32,900 bases of DNA from Pseudoflavonifractor phocaeensis (GTDB lineage Bacteria > Bacillota > Clostridia > Oscillospirales > Oscillospiraceae). The position numbers and the translations under genes are program-made. Below, in pieces: positions 1 to 7,848 of the stretch (positions are counted from its first letter, which is position 1; each line of letters starts with the position of its first letter). The stretch covers positions 1 through 32,900 of the forward strand of contig NZ_JACLZC010000031.1 of the NCBI RefSeq assembly GCF_016901735.1, given 5' to 3'. The notes beneath the pieces are model-generated. The model ran no database searches, was not told the origin of the DNA, and was given only the letters and a program-made list of their open reading frames with translations.

Positions 1-450
1 CCAGTGGACCCCCCCCACCCCCCCGACCGGCCCTTCTTCCACCACCAGCCCCTCCGCCCGGTCCTCCAAAAGCGATACCCGGGCCCGGCGCAGCGCTCCA
101 AAAAGCGCGTCCACCACGTCCGCCGCCTTGTCCGACACCGGAAACACCCGGCCGCCCCGCTCTACCTTTAACGGTACGCCCAATTTTTCAAAAAATGCCT
201 GCACCGACGCCGGCGGAAAGCGGGTCACCGCGCTGGTCAGAAACCGGCTGTTCCGGGGCAGATTGGCCAGCACCCCGGCCACGTCGGTGTCGTTGGTCAC
301 GTTGCACCGCCCCTTGCCTGTGATGTACAGCTTGCGCCCCACCTTCTGGTTGCGCTCCATGAGGCACACCCGCGCCCCCCGCTCCGCCGCCGTCAGCGCG
401 GCCATCATCCCCGCCGGCCCTCCGCCGACCACAATCACATCTGCCGTCAA
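1..450 (-). CDS. BaiN/HI0933-type FAD-dependent flavoprotein, N-terminal part (cut by window edge)
   Basis: The first 150 residues of a flavoprotein are visible and the frame is still open at base 1. The protein opens with a dinucleotide-binding Rossmann motif (VVGGGPAG, about residues 6-13), followed by an acidic-residue-ended second strand (CLMERN) and the block KLYITGKGRCNVTN. That block is typical of the HI0933/BaiN family of NAD(P)/FAD-dependent oxidoreductases (about 400 residues when complete). The likely start is the TTG at 450-448: no ATG or GTG lies between it and the stop of the upstream regulator at 467, and GGGAG and AGGAG sequences precede it. The 16-base gap to the RpiR-type gene suggests co-transcription. 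The substrate cannot be told from the sequence. A C8-A-C7 tract (9-24, G-tracts on the coding strand) lies inside the gene. Confidence 0.85.
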   Translation of the reverse strand, partial: MTADVIVVGGGPAGMMAALTAAERGARVCLMERNQKVGRKLYITGKGRCNVTNDTDVAGVLANLPRNSRFLTSAVTRFPPASVQAFFEKLGVPLKVERGGRVFPVSDKAADVVDALFGALRRARVSLLEDRAEGLVVEEGPVGGVGGVHW

Positions 451-466
451 GCTCCTAAACACTCCC

Positions 467-1330
467 TTATTCTTCCGCCTTCTCGTAGACATCGTACTCG
501 TCCCAGATCTGCTCCAGCGCCCGGAAGGTGTCGGACAGATCGTTGTTCATCCGCCGCCCGATGGCCACGATCAGCGCGTTCACCAGACTCAGCGGCGCCA
601 CCAGCGAGTCCACAAAGGAGGCCATATCGCTCTTGGCCGTCAGGGTGCAGGTGGCGATGGGCGCCAACGGCGAGGTCTCCCCGTCGGTGATGGCCACCAC
701 ATGGGCCCCCCGGTCCCGGGCAAACTCCATGGCCTTCACCGTCCGCTTGGAGTAGCGGGGGAAGCTGATGCCGATGATGACGTCCTCCGGCCCCACCCGC
801 AGCAGCTGCTCAAAAACCTCGCTGGCCGACGCCGCCTGGATAAGGAGCACGTTTTCAAAAATCAAATTGAAATAAAAGCCCAAAAAATTGGCCAGCGCAC
901 TGGCCGAACGTACGCCGAGAATGTAGATCCGCCGGGCGTTTACGATGGCGTCCACCGCCTGGGCGAATTTCTCCCGGTCCGCCTCCTCCAGGGTGAGCCG
1001 GATCTTCTCCATGTCGGCCTGCATGACGGTGGACAGGATGTCGTGGTCCCCAATGCGGTCGTTGGTCACCTTGATGCGCTGGATGGAGGTCAGCTTGCTG
1101 CGGATCATCTCTTGCAGCGCCTTCTGCATGGCCGGGTAGCCGTCGTACCCCAGCTCGGAGGCAAAACGGACCACCGTGGACTCGCTGACATGGACCGTCT
1201 TCCCCAGCCGGCTGGCCGTCATGAAGGCCGCCTTGTCATAGGAATCTAAAATGTACCGGGCAATGAGCTTTTGACCCTTGGAAAAGCCGCTCATGCCGCT
1301 TTGAATATGAGACAGGATGTCTTTGGGCAT
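467..1330 (-). CDS. RpiR/MurR-family transcriptional regulator (HTH + SIS)
   Basis: A 287-residue regulator with the two-domain build of the RpiR family. Residues 1-78 form the helix-turn-helix (recognition region SESTVVRFASELGYDGYP, 49-66). Residues from about 120 to 260 form a SIS sugar-phosphate-binding domain (IYILGVRSAS near 132, and the EDVIIGISFPRYSK segment). Family members sense phosphosugars or amino-sugar phosphates and control sugar or sialic-acid use, but no sugar genes lie next to it here, so the ligand is unknown. ATG at 1330 is preferred because GAGGAGGG lies 7 bases upstream; a TTG one codon earlier is also possible. It sits between an rRNA pseudouridine synthase gene and a flavoprotein gene on the same strand, neither an obvious target. 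Confidence 0.9.
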   Translation of the reverse strand: MPKDILSHIQSGMSGFSKGQKLIARYILDSYDKAAFMTASRLGKTVHVSESTVVRFASELGYDGYPAMQKALQEMIRSKLTSIQRIKVTNDRIGDHDILSTVMQADMEKIRLTLEEADREKFAQAVDAIVNARRIYILGVRSASALANFLGFYFNLIFENVLLIQAASASEVFEQLLRVGPEDVIIGISFPRYSKRTVKAMEFARDRGAHVVAITDGETSPLAPIATCTLTAKSDMASFVDSLVAPLSLVNALIVAIGRRMNNDLSDTFRALEQIWDEYDVYEKAEE

Positions 1331-1375
1331 CAAAACGCCCTCCTCTCGGGAGTATGCCGGGCCATGGCCGCTTCC

Positions 1376-2083
1376 TCACAGCCGGAGCAGCGCCGCGATT
1401 TCCTCCGGCGTCAGCCGGCGCCAGTGCCCGCGCGGCAGGTCCCCAAGCATGATAGGGCCCTCCCGCACCCGGCGCAGACGCCGTACCTCCAGCCCGGCCA
1501 GAGCGCACATCCGGCGGATCTGCCGGTTCTTCCCCTCGTGGATCACAAAGGACAGTACTGTCTCCTCCCTCCGCCGCCCCACCGGCCGGACCTGGGCGGG
1601 CCGCAGGGGCACGCCGTCCAGCGACATGGGTCCGGTGAGCACCGGCAGCGCCTCGTCCACGTCCCCCCGCACCCACACCAGGTATTCCTTGTCCACCTCG
1701 TGCCGGGGATGGATCAGCCGGTTGGTCAGCGCCCCGTCGTCGGTCATCAGCAGCAGGCCCTCCGAGTCCAAGTCCAGCCGGCCCACCGGCCACACCCGCG
1801 CCCCGCAGTCCGCCACCAGCGCCGCCACCGTGGGCCGCCCCTTTTCGTCCGACAGGGTGGTCACATAGCCCCGGGGCTTGTGGAGCAGCAGATAGGTCCG
1901 CTGCTCCGGCGCCGTCACCGGCACGCCGTCCAGCCGGATGTCGTCCCGCTCCGGGTCAGCCTTGTCCCCCAGAGACGCCCTCCGGCCGTTGACCGTCACC
2001 CGTCCGGCGGTGATGTACCCCTCCGCCGCCCGGCGGGAGGCTGCCCCCCGGGCGGAGAGGATCTTTTGCAGCCGTTCCTCCAC
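1376..2083 (-). CDS. rluB: 16S/23S rRNA pseudouridine synthase, RsuA/RluB family
   Basis: A 235-residue enzyme expected to convert a specific uridine of rRNA to pseudouridine. Residues 1-60 are an S4 RNA-binding domain (RLQKILSARGAASRRAAE at the N-terminus, GRVTVNG at 27-33). The catalytic domain follows, with the family signature GRLDLDSEGLLLMTDDG and the catalytic aspartate at about residue 104. The C-terminal block GKNRQIRRM is also typical. Start is the GTG at 2083, with GGAGGG six bases upstream. Length fits RluB/RsuA. In many Clostridia and Bacillus this gene follows dacF/dacB and scpAB, as it does here. Whether 16S or 23S rRNA is the substrate cannot be decided; RluB (23S) is favoured by the scpAB neighbourhood, so the symbol is tentative. 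Confidence 0.9.
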   Translation of the reverse strand: MEERLQKILSARGAASRRAAEGYITAGRVTVNGRRASLGDKADPERDDIRLDGVPVTAPEQRTYLLLHKPRGYVTTLSDEKGRPTVAALVADCGARVWPVGRLDLDSEGLLLMTDDGALTNRLIHPRHEVDKEYLVWVRGDVDEALPVLTGPMSLDGVPLRPAQVRPVGRRREETVLSFVIHEGKNRQIRRMCALAGLEVRRLRRVREGPIMLGDLPRGHWRRLTPEEIAALLRL

Positions 2084-2110
2084 GGCCGTCCCTCCCTTTT
2101 TTCTCTTTCT

Positions 2111-3214
2111 TCAGAACAGCCAGCCCGTCAGGCCCGTCCAGAGGCGCTCCCACAGGCTCTGGGCTTCCGCCCGGTCGTCCGCCGCCTCGCCGGCGCATAC
2201 CAGGTCCACGCTGCCCGCCGGCGCGCCGTTGACCGTCACCGATACCGTGCCCACCTTCTGCCCGGCGGACAGCGGCGCGGACAATGCCTCGTCCAGGGTG
2301 AGCTGCCACTCCGCCGTGTCCCCTTCGGCCAGGGGATAGACAAAATCCTCCTCCGCCGCCAGCAGTACCAGCGGCGTCACGCTGCCCGATACCGGCGCCG
2401 TACCCAGAATCGCTCCGCCTGCCACCACCGTTTCGTTCGGGTAGGTCTCAAAGCCGTAATCCAGCAGCGCGGCGTGGTCCGCCCAGTCGTCCCCGTCGTT
2501 GAGGGTCACCGCGATCAGGGTCTGACCGTCCCGGACGGCGCAGGACACCAGCGTCCGCCCCGCCTGATCGGTATAGCCCGTTTTCAGCCCCGCGCAGCCC
2601 TCGTAGCGCCACAAAAGCTTATTGTGATTGACCAGCACCCGGCCCGCCACCGACGCCGAGCGGGTGGAGCAGATGCGCTGCAACGTCTCGTTTTCCAGCA
2701 CCGCCCGGGCCAGCCGCGCCATATCCGCCGCCGTGGAGTAGTTGCCCTCGTCCTCCAGCCCGCTGGGACTGGAAAACCGGCTGTGCTCCATGCCCAGCTC
2801 CGCCGCCTTCTCGTTCATCCACACCAAAAAGGCGTCCACCGTCCCGGCGCACCCCGCCGCCAGCGCCTCCGCCGCGTCGTTGCCCGACACCAGCAGCAGA
2901 CCATAGAGCAGCTCCTCCACCGTCAGTGTCTCGCCGGCCCGCAGATACAGGGAGGACCCCTCAATCCCCGTCCACTCGGGACGGATGGTCAGCTCTGTCG
3001 CCAGTCCGGGGCCCCGCTCCACCGCCACCAGGGCGGTCATCAGCTTGGTAATGGACGCGATGGGCCGCTCCACCTCCGTGTCATGGCCGTACAGCACCCG
3101 GCCGGTGGCGGCGTCCACCACAATGGCGGCGCTGGCGCTGTCTCCGGGAGCCGAAGCCCCAGCCGGGACCCCCAGACACAGCACCGTCAGCAAGACCACC
3201 AAGACCCGTTTCAT
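2111..3214 (-). CDS. dacF: D-alanyl-D-alanine carboxypeptidase (DacF type, penicillin-binding protein)
   Basis: A 367-residue serine-type carboxypeptidase that trims the terminal D-alanine from peptidoglycan stem peptides outside the membrane. A signal peptide covers about residues 1-22. The three penicillin-binding motifs are present: SITK (Ser54, Lys57), SGN (110-112) and KTG (211-213). Residues from about 260 onward are a beta-rich C-terminal domain, as in PBP5/DacF. Start ATG at 3214 has AGGTGAT about seven bases upstream. It follows gerW by 55 bases, and that gap holds a perfect 8-bp hairpin directly before the ribosome binding site. The scpAB-gerW-dacF-rluB neighbourhood suggests the sporulation-linked DacF, but vegetative DacA is not excluded. 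Confidence 0.9.
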   Translation of the reverse strand: MKRVLVVLLTVLCLGVPAGASAPGDSASAAIVVDAATGRVLYGHDTEVERPIASITKLMTALVAVERGPGLATELTIRPEWTGIEGSSLYLRAGETLTVEELLYGLLLVSGNDAAEALAAGCAGTVDAFLVWMNEKAAELGMEHSRFSSPSGLEDEGNYSTAADMARLARAVLENETLQRICSTRSASVAGRVLVNHNKLLWRYEGCAGLKTGYTDQAGRTLVSCAVRDGQTLIAVTLNDGDDWADHAALLDYGFETYPNETVVAGGAILGTAPVSGSVTPLVLLAAEEDFVYPLAEGDTAEWQLTLDEALSAPLSAGQKVGTVSVTVNGAPAGSVDLVCAGEAADDRAEAQSLWERLWTGLTGWLF

Positions 3215-3226
3215 TCCGCATCACCT

Positions 3227-3245
3227 CGGGGGCAGTATGCCCCCG
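3227..3245 (-). promoter_or_regulatory. Hairpin directly upstream of the dacF ribosome binding site
   Basis: Perfect inverted repeat CGGGGGCA-GTA-TGCCCCCG (8-bp stem, 3-base loop) in the 55-base gap between gerW and dacF. It has no T-run, so it is unlikely to be a normal terminator. It ends a few bases before the Shine-Dalgarno region of dacF and might act on mRNA stability or translation. The function is inferred; the palindrome itself is directly visible. Confidence 0.4.
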
Positions 3246-3269
3246 ACGGGCCGCGCCTATCACTGGCAG

Positions 3270-3674
3270 TTATTGGTCCTCCGGCTCCTTCTTCTCCTTC
3301 AAAAAGGCGCTGACCTTGTCCACCAGGTCGGGCACCAGCTCCACCACCCGGTCCACCGTGGTGTAGGCCGGCGGATAGAGGGGCATGAGCCGCACGTTCT
3401 CCCCGTGGACCACTAAAAAGGCGATGGGCGTGATGTTCACACCCGCGCCGCCGCCGCCCCCGAAGCAGTTGTCCGCCTCCGGCTTCTGATGCTTTCCGGT
3501 AAAATCGCTGCCGCCGGAGGCAAAGCCCATGCTGACCCGGGAAATGGGAATGATGGTCACCCCTTCGGCCTGGATGGGCGCTCCCACCACCGTGTTCACG
3601 TCCACCAACTGGCGGATCTTGTCCATGGTGTCGGACATCAAAGTGTCAATGGGATGTTTCTTGCTGTTTTCCAT
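3270..3674 (-). CDS. gerW: GerW/YtfJ family spore germination protein
   Basis: A 134-residue protein of the YtfJ/GerW family. The diagnostic segments are the start MENSKKHPIDTLMSDTMDKI, then VDVNTVVG, IIPISRVSMGFASGGSDF, the glycine stretch FGGGGGAGVNITPIAFLVV, and the C-terminal helix region VELVPDLVDKV. In Bacillus subtilis YtfJ is made in the forespore and is needed for normal germination. Its presence is evidence that the organism forms spores. ATG at 3674 (GAGG upstream) is chosen over an ATG at 3698 because it matches the family N-terminus. The gene overlaps the end of the DUF2953 gene by 29 bases, a pairing that suggests the two products act together. Confidence 0.9.
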   Translation of the reverse strand: MENSKKHPIDTLMSDTMDKIRQLVDVNTVVGAPIQAEGVTIIPISRVSMGFASGGSDFTGKHQKPEADNCFGGGGGAGVNITPIAFLVVHGENVRLMPLYPPAYTTVDRVVELVPDLVDKVSAFLKEKKEPEDQ

Positions 3675-4275
3675 GCTGTACCGCCTCTTTCTGTGCATTT
3701 TTCGCCGTTTTGTCCTGCTGGGAGAGCTTGACCAGCAGCCGGACCCCCAGGGTCAGAAGCTGGAGCACCCGCAGCGAAAGCGCCGCTTCCAGCTCCGCCG
3801 CCGTCTCTCCCCGCTGAAAGTCCACCGCCGTGGAAACACGGCGTTCCTTCACCTGAAAATTCTGCTCCAAAAGGGGCAAAATCATACCCAAAGCGCTGTT
3901 GACGCCGCCATAGGCGATGGCCGCCGCCGCCGGATCGTCCTTTCCCGCCAGCACCAGGCCGATGGTCAGGTCATCCACCCGGACCCGCTCCTTCAGCCCG
4001 CCCGCCGCCTCCGCGGCCAGCGCCAAATAGCGCAGCAGCTGCTCCGCGGTGGGAGATTTCCTCTCCGCCGCCGCTTCTTTCTTCTTATCCTTCTTCGGCT
4101 CTTTCTTGTTCCGCTCGGGACGTACCACCGCCGGATAGACCCGCACCAGAACGGGACCGATCCGGGCGTGGACCATCAGGCCGCCGGCATCCCAGCGCAC
4201 CCACACTCCCACCCGCGTCCACAGCAGCAGCAACAGCAGCGCCAGCGCCGCCAGAACCCACAGCCACGGACTCAT
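3646..4275 (-). CDS. DUF2953 family membrane-anchored protein
   Basis: A 209-residue protein with one N-terminal membrane segment (about residues 3-20, a run of leucines and alanines encoded by CTG/GCG repeats). A DUF2953-like body follows (GGLMVHARIGPVLVRVYP near residues 28-45). It has a highly charged lysine/glutamate linker at about 50-70 and a C-terminal part with the GxxxxALGMILPLLEQNF and FQRGETAAELEAALSLRV pattern of this family. The function is unknown. The start codon ATG (4275) overlaps the scpB stop as ATGA, and its own 3' end overlaps gerW, so it is translated within the scpAB-gerW operon. The gerW link suggests a role in sporulation or germination (inference). Confidence 0.8.
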   Translation of the reverse strand: MSPWLWVLAALALLLLLLWTRVGVWVRWDAGGLMVHARIGPVLVRVYPAVVRPERNKKEPKKDKKKEAAAERKSPTAEQLLRYLALAAEAAGGLKERVRVDDLTIGLVLAGKDDPAAAAIAYGGVNSALGMILPLLEQNFQVKERRVSTAVDFQRGETAAELEAALSLRVLQLLTLGVRLLVKLSQQDKTAKNAQKEAVQHGKQQETSH

Positions 4276-4829
4276 GGTCCCTCCTCCCCGCCGGAGACGG
4301 CGCTCCGCTCCTCCGCCGGTACGTTGGGCAGCTCGGGCAGCTCGTCCAGGGTGCTGATGCCGAAAGAGCGGAGAAACACCGGTGTGGTCCGGTACTGGAT
4401 GGGACGGCCGGGCACCGACAGCCGGCCGCATTCCTCAATGAGGCCCCGGTCCTGAAGGACGCCCATGGTGTAGGCGCTGTCCACCCCCCGGATGCGGTCC
4501 ACATCCGCCCGGGTGATGGGCTGGTAATAGGCCACGATGGCCAGCACCTCCAGCGCCGTCTGGGACAGCCTCGCCGGACGGCGGCCCTCCAGCGCCCGTC
4601 GGATCACATGGGCAAATTCCGGCGCCGAACAGAGCTGATAACTGGTGTCCAGCCGCAAAAGCCGGATGCCCCGCCGCTCGTACCGGTAGCGGTCCGCCAT
4701 ACGGCCGCAGGCCTGGTCGATGGTGGCCCGGTCGGTCTCCAGCGCCAGACAGAGGCGCTCCACCCCCACCGGCTCGCCGGCCGCGAAGAGAATCCCCTCA
4801 ATGGCTCCCTCCAGTTCCTTCTGCTCCAT
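4272..4829 (-). CDS. scpB: Segregation and condensation protein B
   Basis: A 185-residue ScpB, the winged-helix kleisin-associated subunit that works with ScpA and SMC in chromosome condensation and segregation. Typical blocks are EGAIEGILFAAGEPV at residues 5-19, the segment YQLCSAPEFAHVIRRAL, the stretch LSQTALEVLAIVAYYQPITRADV around residues 96-118, and the ending of the second winged helix, GRLSVPGRPIQYRTTPVFLRSFG. It overlaps scpA by 32 bases and the DUF2953 gene by 4 bases, so coupling of translation is likely. Length is normal for the family. Confidence 0.95.
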   Translation of the reverse strand: MEQKELEGAIEGILFAAGEPVGVERLCLALETDRATIDQACGRMADRYRYERRGIRLLRLDTSYQLCSAPEFAHVIRRALEGRRPARLSQTALEVLAIVAYYQPITRADVDRIRGVDSAYTMGVLQDRGLIEECGRLSVPGRPIQYRTTPVFLRSFGISTLDELPELPNVPAEERSAVSGGEEGP

Positions 4830-5652
4830 AGCCCCTCTCCTCTCGTCCTGACTCCGTTCCGTCCTCTTCCGCCGGGCGGTCCTCCTCCATGGGACGGTCG
4901 TCGATGCAGGTCACCGTACACTCTCCGTCCCCCGCCAGCAGCACCCGATGGGCACGGCACAGCTCCAATACCGCCAAAAAGGTCGCCACGATCTCCGACC
5001 GGCTCCGGTCTCCCCGGAACAGCGCCCGAAACCGGGTCACACCCGCCCGGACCAGCCGGGCCAGCAGCTCCCGGGCCTTCTCCGCCACCGGGTAGGGCTC
5101 CCGCCCCACGATCCCCTCAAAGGCCGTTACCGGCGGAGCGACCGGCCGGTCGCTCCGGGCCAGTACGTCCAGCATGGCCAGCAGCAGCTCGTGGGGGACG
5201 TGCTCATACTGATAGCGGTTGTCCGGCGCCAGCGGCTCGGGGGCCTTGGTCAGATAGTCCCGCCCCACCGTAAACCGCCGGTCCAGCGCCGGCAGCACCG
5301 CCCGGACGCGGGCCTGGTCCTCCTTGCGCCGGTGCTCCTCCAGCGAGGCAATCAGCTCCTCCATCTCGGAAAGGGCCTCCTCGTCCTTGATGGACAGGAG
5401 CATCCGGCTTTTGATGAACATCAGCTGGGCCGCCATGGCCACAAATTCACTGGCCACGTCCAGATCCAGCTCCTTGCGCCGGTCCATCCAGGCCAGATAC
5501 TGATCCAAAATCAGCGCGATCTGGATGTCGGCAATCTCCATCTTGTTCTTGCTCAGCAGGTGGAGAATCAGATCCAGCGGTCCGTTGAAATCCTCCCGGT
5601 TCTCCGTCCGGGAGCGGACCACCTTTTCCAAATGGTAAACCGGTGCTTCCAT
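4798..5652 (-). CDS. scpA: Segregation and condensation protein A (kleisin)
   Basis: A 284-residue ScpA, the kleisin that bridges the SMC head domains. The N-terminal signature is clear: FNGPLDLILHLLSKNKMEI at about residues 22-40, then ILDQYLAWMD and SEFVAMAAQLMFIKSRMLL at about 68-86. The C-terminal winged-helix part has the pattern SRSEIVATFLAVLELCR. A low-complexity charged tail (residues 255-284, rich in Glu, Asp, Arg, Gly) is longer than usual and overlaps the scpB start. ATG at 5652 follows a GAGGTGAGGG ribosome-binding sequence. It lies 8 bases after the M50 protease stop, on the same strand. Confidence 0.95.
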   Translation of the reverse strand: MEAPVYHLEKVVRSRTENREDFNGPLDLILHLLSKNKMEIADIQIALILDQYLAWMDRRKELDLDVASEFVAMAAQLMFIKSRMLLSIKDEEALSEMEELIASLEEHRRKEDQARVRAVLPALDRRFTVGRDYLTKAPEPLAPDNRYQYEHVPHELLLAMLDVLARSDRPVAPPVTAFEGIVGREPYPVAEKARELLARLVRAGVTRFRALFRGDRSRSEIVATFLAVLELCRAHRVLLAGDGECTVTCIDDRPMEEDRPAEEDGTESGREERGYGAEGTGGSH

Positions 5653-5660
5653 CCCTCACC

Positions 5661-6359
5661 TCAGCCCAAAAGACCCATCAGGGCAAAATAGGGCAGGTTC
5701 CCCACCTGCACCAGCCATTGAAGCACCCACTGCTGGGCGGCCGCCAGCGGTACGTCCAGAAGCCCCGTCCAGAGCACCAGCACCAGCACCACCATCCCCC
5801 AGCGCTCATAGCGCAGGATCTGGAAGTAGATCCGGTCGGGCAGGAAGGCCTCCGCCACCTTGGAGCCGTCCAGCGGCGGGAAGGGGATCAGATTGAAGAG
5901 CCCCAAACCCACGCTCAGCACCGCCACCGTCTCCAAAAAGGAGATCACCCCGCCCAGCAGCCCGCTGCCCTCGCTCAGGACATAGGCCGCCAGCACAACT
6001 CCGCGCACCAGCAGCGCCGCCAGCGCCAGCAGAAAGTTGGACACCGGACCGGCCAGCGCGGTGACCGCCATACCCGCCTTGGGATTTTTGAAGTACCTGG
6101 GGTCGATCATCACCGGCTTGGCCCAGCCAAAGCCCGCCACCAGCATCATCAGCGTCCCCAGCGGGTCCAGATGGCGCAGCGGATTGAGACTCAGCCGGTG
6201 CTGCCGCTTGGCTGTCGGGTCCCCCAGCGCCAGCGCCGCCAGACCGTGGCAGGTCTCATGGACCGTCAGGCACAGCAGCACCGCCGCCACCTGGATCAGC
6301 AGACGGACCAGCCCTTCCCACTGGAAGGACTGGGTAAAAAATTCCATAAAGCTATGCAA
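5661..6359 (-). CDS. Site-2-protease-like M50 family membrane metallopeptidase
   Basis: A 232-residue multi-pass membrane protein. The zinc-binding HETCH motif lies at residues 34-38 in the first long hydrophobic segment, and the third ligand motif is in NLIPFPPLDGSK near residue 174. This is the compact, PDZ-less form of the M50 family (YwhC/YdjP-like) that is common in Firmicutes next to scpAB. Substrates are unknown; M50 proteases generally cut transmembrane substrates within the bilayer. The start is set at TTG 6359 because GGAGGG lies five bases upstream. The first ATG (6347) has no ribosome binding site at a suitable distance. About five hydrophobic stretches are visible. Confidence 0.88.
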   Translation of the reverse strand: MHSFMEFFTQSFQWEGLVRLLIQVAAVLLCLTVHETCHGLAALALGDPTAKRQHRLSLNPLRHLDPLGTLMMLVAGFGWAKPVMIDPRYFKNPKAGMAVTALAGPVSNFLLALAALLVRGVVLAAYVLSEGSGLLGGVISFLETVAVLSVGLGLFNLIPFPPLDGSKVAEAFLPDRIYFQILRYERWGMVVLVLVLWTGLLDVPLAAAQQWVLQWLVQVGNLPYFALMGLLG

Positions 6360-6447
6360 ACTATCCCTCCCGGAAGGCAAACAGGTCCCTCTCTCTTTTT
6401 CTGTGGATTATAGCAAATTTTCAGGAAATTGGCAAGGCGGCCCTGTC

Positions 6448-7200
6448 TTACACCACCCGATTGCGCAGCACGCCCACGCCCTCGATCTCCACCTCCACCA
6501 CGTCGCCCGGGTGCATGGCCCCGATGCCCGCCGGCGTGCCGGTGGCGATCACGTCCCCCGGCTCCAGGGTCATGGCCGCCGTGATAAAGGCCATCAGCGC
6601 CGGAATGCCCGTCATAAACCGGTTGGTCCGGGAGGACTGCACCACCGTGCCGTTGAGCCGGGTCTCAATGGCCAAGTCCCGGCCGTCCACCTCATCGGTG
6701 ACCGCCGGTCCCACCGGCGCAAAGCCGTCCATGCTCTTGCCGCGGGTCCACTGGCCGTCCCCCTTCTGGACGTCCCGGGCGGTCACGTCGTTGAGACAGG
6801 TGTAGCCCAAAATATAGTCCGCAAAGTCCGCTTCCTTTACATCCTTTGCCCGCTTCCGGATGACAATGCCCAGCTCCCCCTCATAGTCCAGCCGGCCTAC
6901 AAAATCCGGGGCGTGGATCTCGCCCTCCGGATCGTTGAGGGTGTTGGGCGCCTTCAAAAACAGGATGGGATGCTCCGGCACGCCCTCTCCCATCTCCATG
7001 GCGTGGTCGTAGTAGTTCTTGCCCACACAGACGATCTTGGTGGGCGTACACGGCGCCAGCAGCTTGCAGCCGGACAGCGGCAGCGTATGGCCGTCGTAGC
7101 AAAGGCCCTCGTAGGGCGCACCCGTCAGGGTGCGGACGTTCTCTCCCTGGACCACGCCCCACACCGGGACACCGTCCCGCTCCAGTCTCACATATCTCAT
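6448..7200 (-). CDS. Fumarylacetoacetate hydrolase (FAH) family protein
   Basis: A 250-residue single-domain FAH-family hydrolase or isomerase. The family core begins with KIVCVGKNYYDHAMEMG near residue 57. It continues through ILFLKAPNTLN, the metal-binding DYEGELGIVI, and the segment YILGYTCLNDVTARDVQ. The C-terminal part reads DVIATGTPAGIGAMHPGDVVEVEIEG. Members act on C-C bonds of diketoacids (for example acylpyruvases and oxaloacetate tautomerases); the actual substrate cannot be read from the sequence. ATG at 7200 has GGAGG seven bases upstream and overlaps the engB stop by 4 bases (ATGA), so the two genes are translationally coupled even though no functional link is evident. Confidence 0.9.
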   Translation of the reverse strand: MRYVRLERDGVPVWGVVQGENVRTLTGAPYEGLCYDGHTLPLSGCKLLAPCTPTKIVCVGKNYYDHAMEMGEGVPEHPILFLKAPNTLNDPEGEIHAPDFVGRLDYEGELGIVIRKRAKDVKEADFADYILGYTCLNDVTARDVQKGDGQWTRGKSMDGFAPVGPAVTDEVDGRDLAIETRLNGTVVQSSRTNRFMTGIPALMAFITAAMTLEPGDVIATGTPAGIGAMHPGDVVEVEIEGVGVLRNRVV

Positions 7201-7796
7201 GCTCGTTCCTCCAAATGCGCCACGATGAGGGCCAGCAGTTCCCCACGGCCCTCCCCCTTCTCCGCCGAGAAGGGGATCACAATCCCATCCTCTCCCATCT
7301 CCAGCGTCTCCCGGATGCGCTGCAGATTGGGCTCGATCTCACTCTTTTTCAGCTTGTCCAGCTTGTTGGCCACCACCGCGTAGGGCCGACCGCTCTCCTG
7401 GAACCACCGGGCCATGGTGCAGTCGTCGGCGGTGGGCTTGTGGCGGCTGTCCACGATCAGGATGCCCAGCGTCATCAGGCTGGTGTCGGCAAACCAGCTC
7501 TCAATGAGCCGGCCCCAGCGGGCCTTCTCCGCCTGGGATACCTTCGCGTAGCCGTAGCCCGGCAGATCCACCAGATAGAGCTTTTTATCAATGAGAAAAT
7601 AGTTGATGTGGGTGGTCTTGCCCGGCGCGGAGCCCACCCGGGCAAAATTCTTGCGGTTCAAAAGCCGGTTGATGACCGACGATTTGCCCACGTTGGACCG
7701 CCCGGCAAACACCACCTGAGGCAGCCGGTCCCGGGGGAAGTCGGCTGCCTTGGCGGCGGAGCGGATGAATTCCGCGTTGTTGACATTCAGCGGCAT
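7197..7796 (-). CDS. engB: Ribosome biogenesis GTPase EngB/YsxC
   Basis: A 199-residue GTPase required for assembly of the 50S ribosomal subunit. The G motifs are all visible: G1 GRSNVGKSS at residues 32-40, G2 threonine in GKTTHIN, G3 DLPGYG, G4 NKLDKLKK and G5 FSAEKGEG. The TRAFAC EngB hallmark VDLPGYGYAKV is intact. Start ATG 7796 follows AAGGGG. The gene lies 52 bases after lon, the same order as lonA-ysxC in Bacillus subtilis. Confidence 0.97.
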   Translation of the reverse strand: MPLNVNNAEFIRSAAKAADFPRDRLPQVVFAGRSNVGKSSVINRLLNRKNFARVGSAPGKTTHINYFLIDKKLYLVDLPGYGYAKVSQAEKARWGRLIESWFADTSLMTLGILIVDSRHKPTADDCTMARWFQESGRPYAVVANKLDKLKKSEIEPNLQRIRETLEMGEDGIVIPFSAEKGEGRGELLALIVAHLEERA

Positions 7797-7848
7797 GGTC
7801 TACCCCTTTCGGCCGGGACCATCCCGGTCCCGGCACTGATGCTTCCCC

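Noticed and set aside
1271..3313. Long open frame on the plus strand opposite rluB and dacF
   Set aside because: It is rich in Arg, Pro, His and Gln, resembles no protein, and lies antisense to two well-supported genes. It is a by-product of high GC content.
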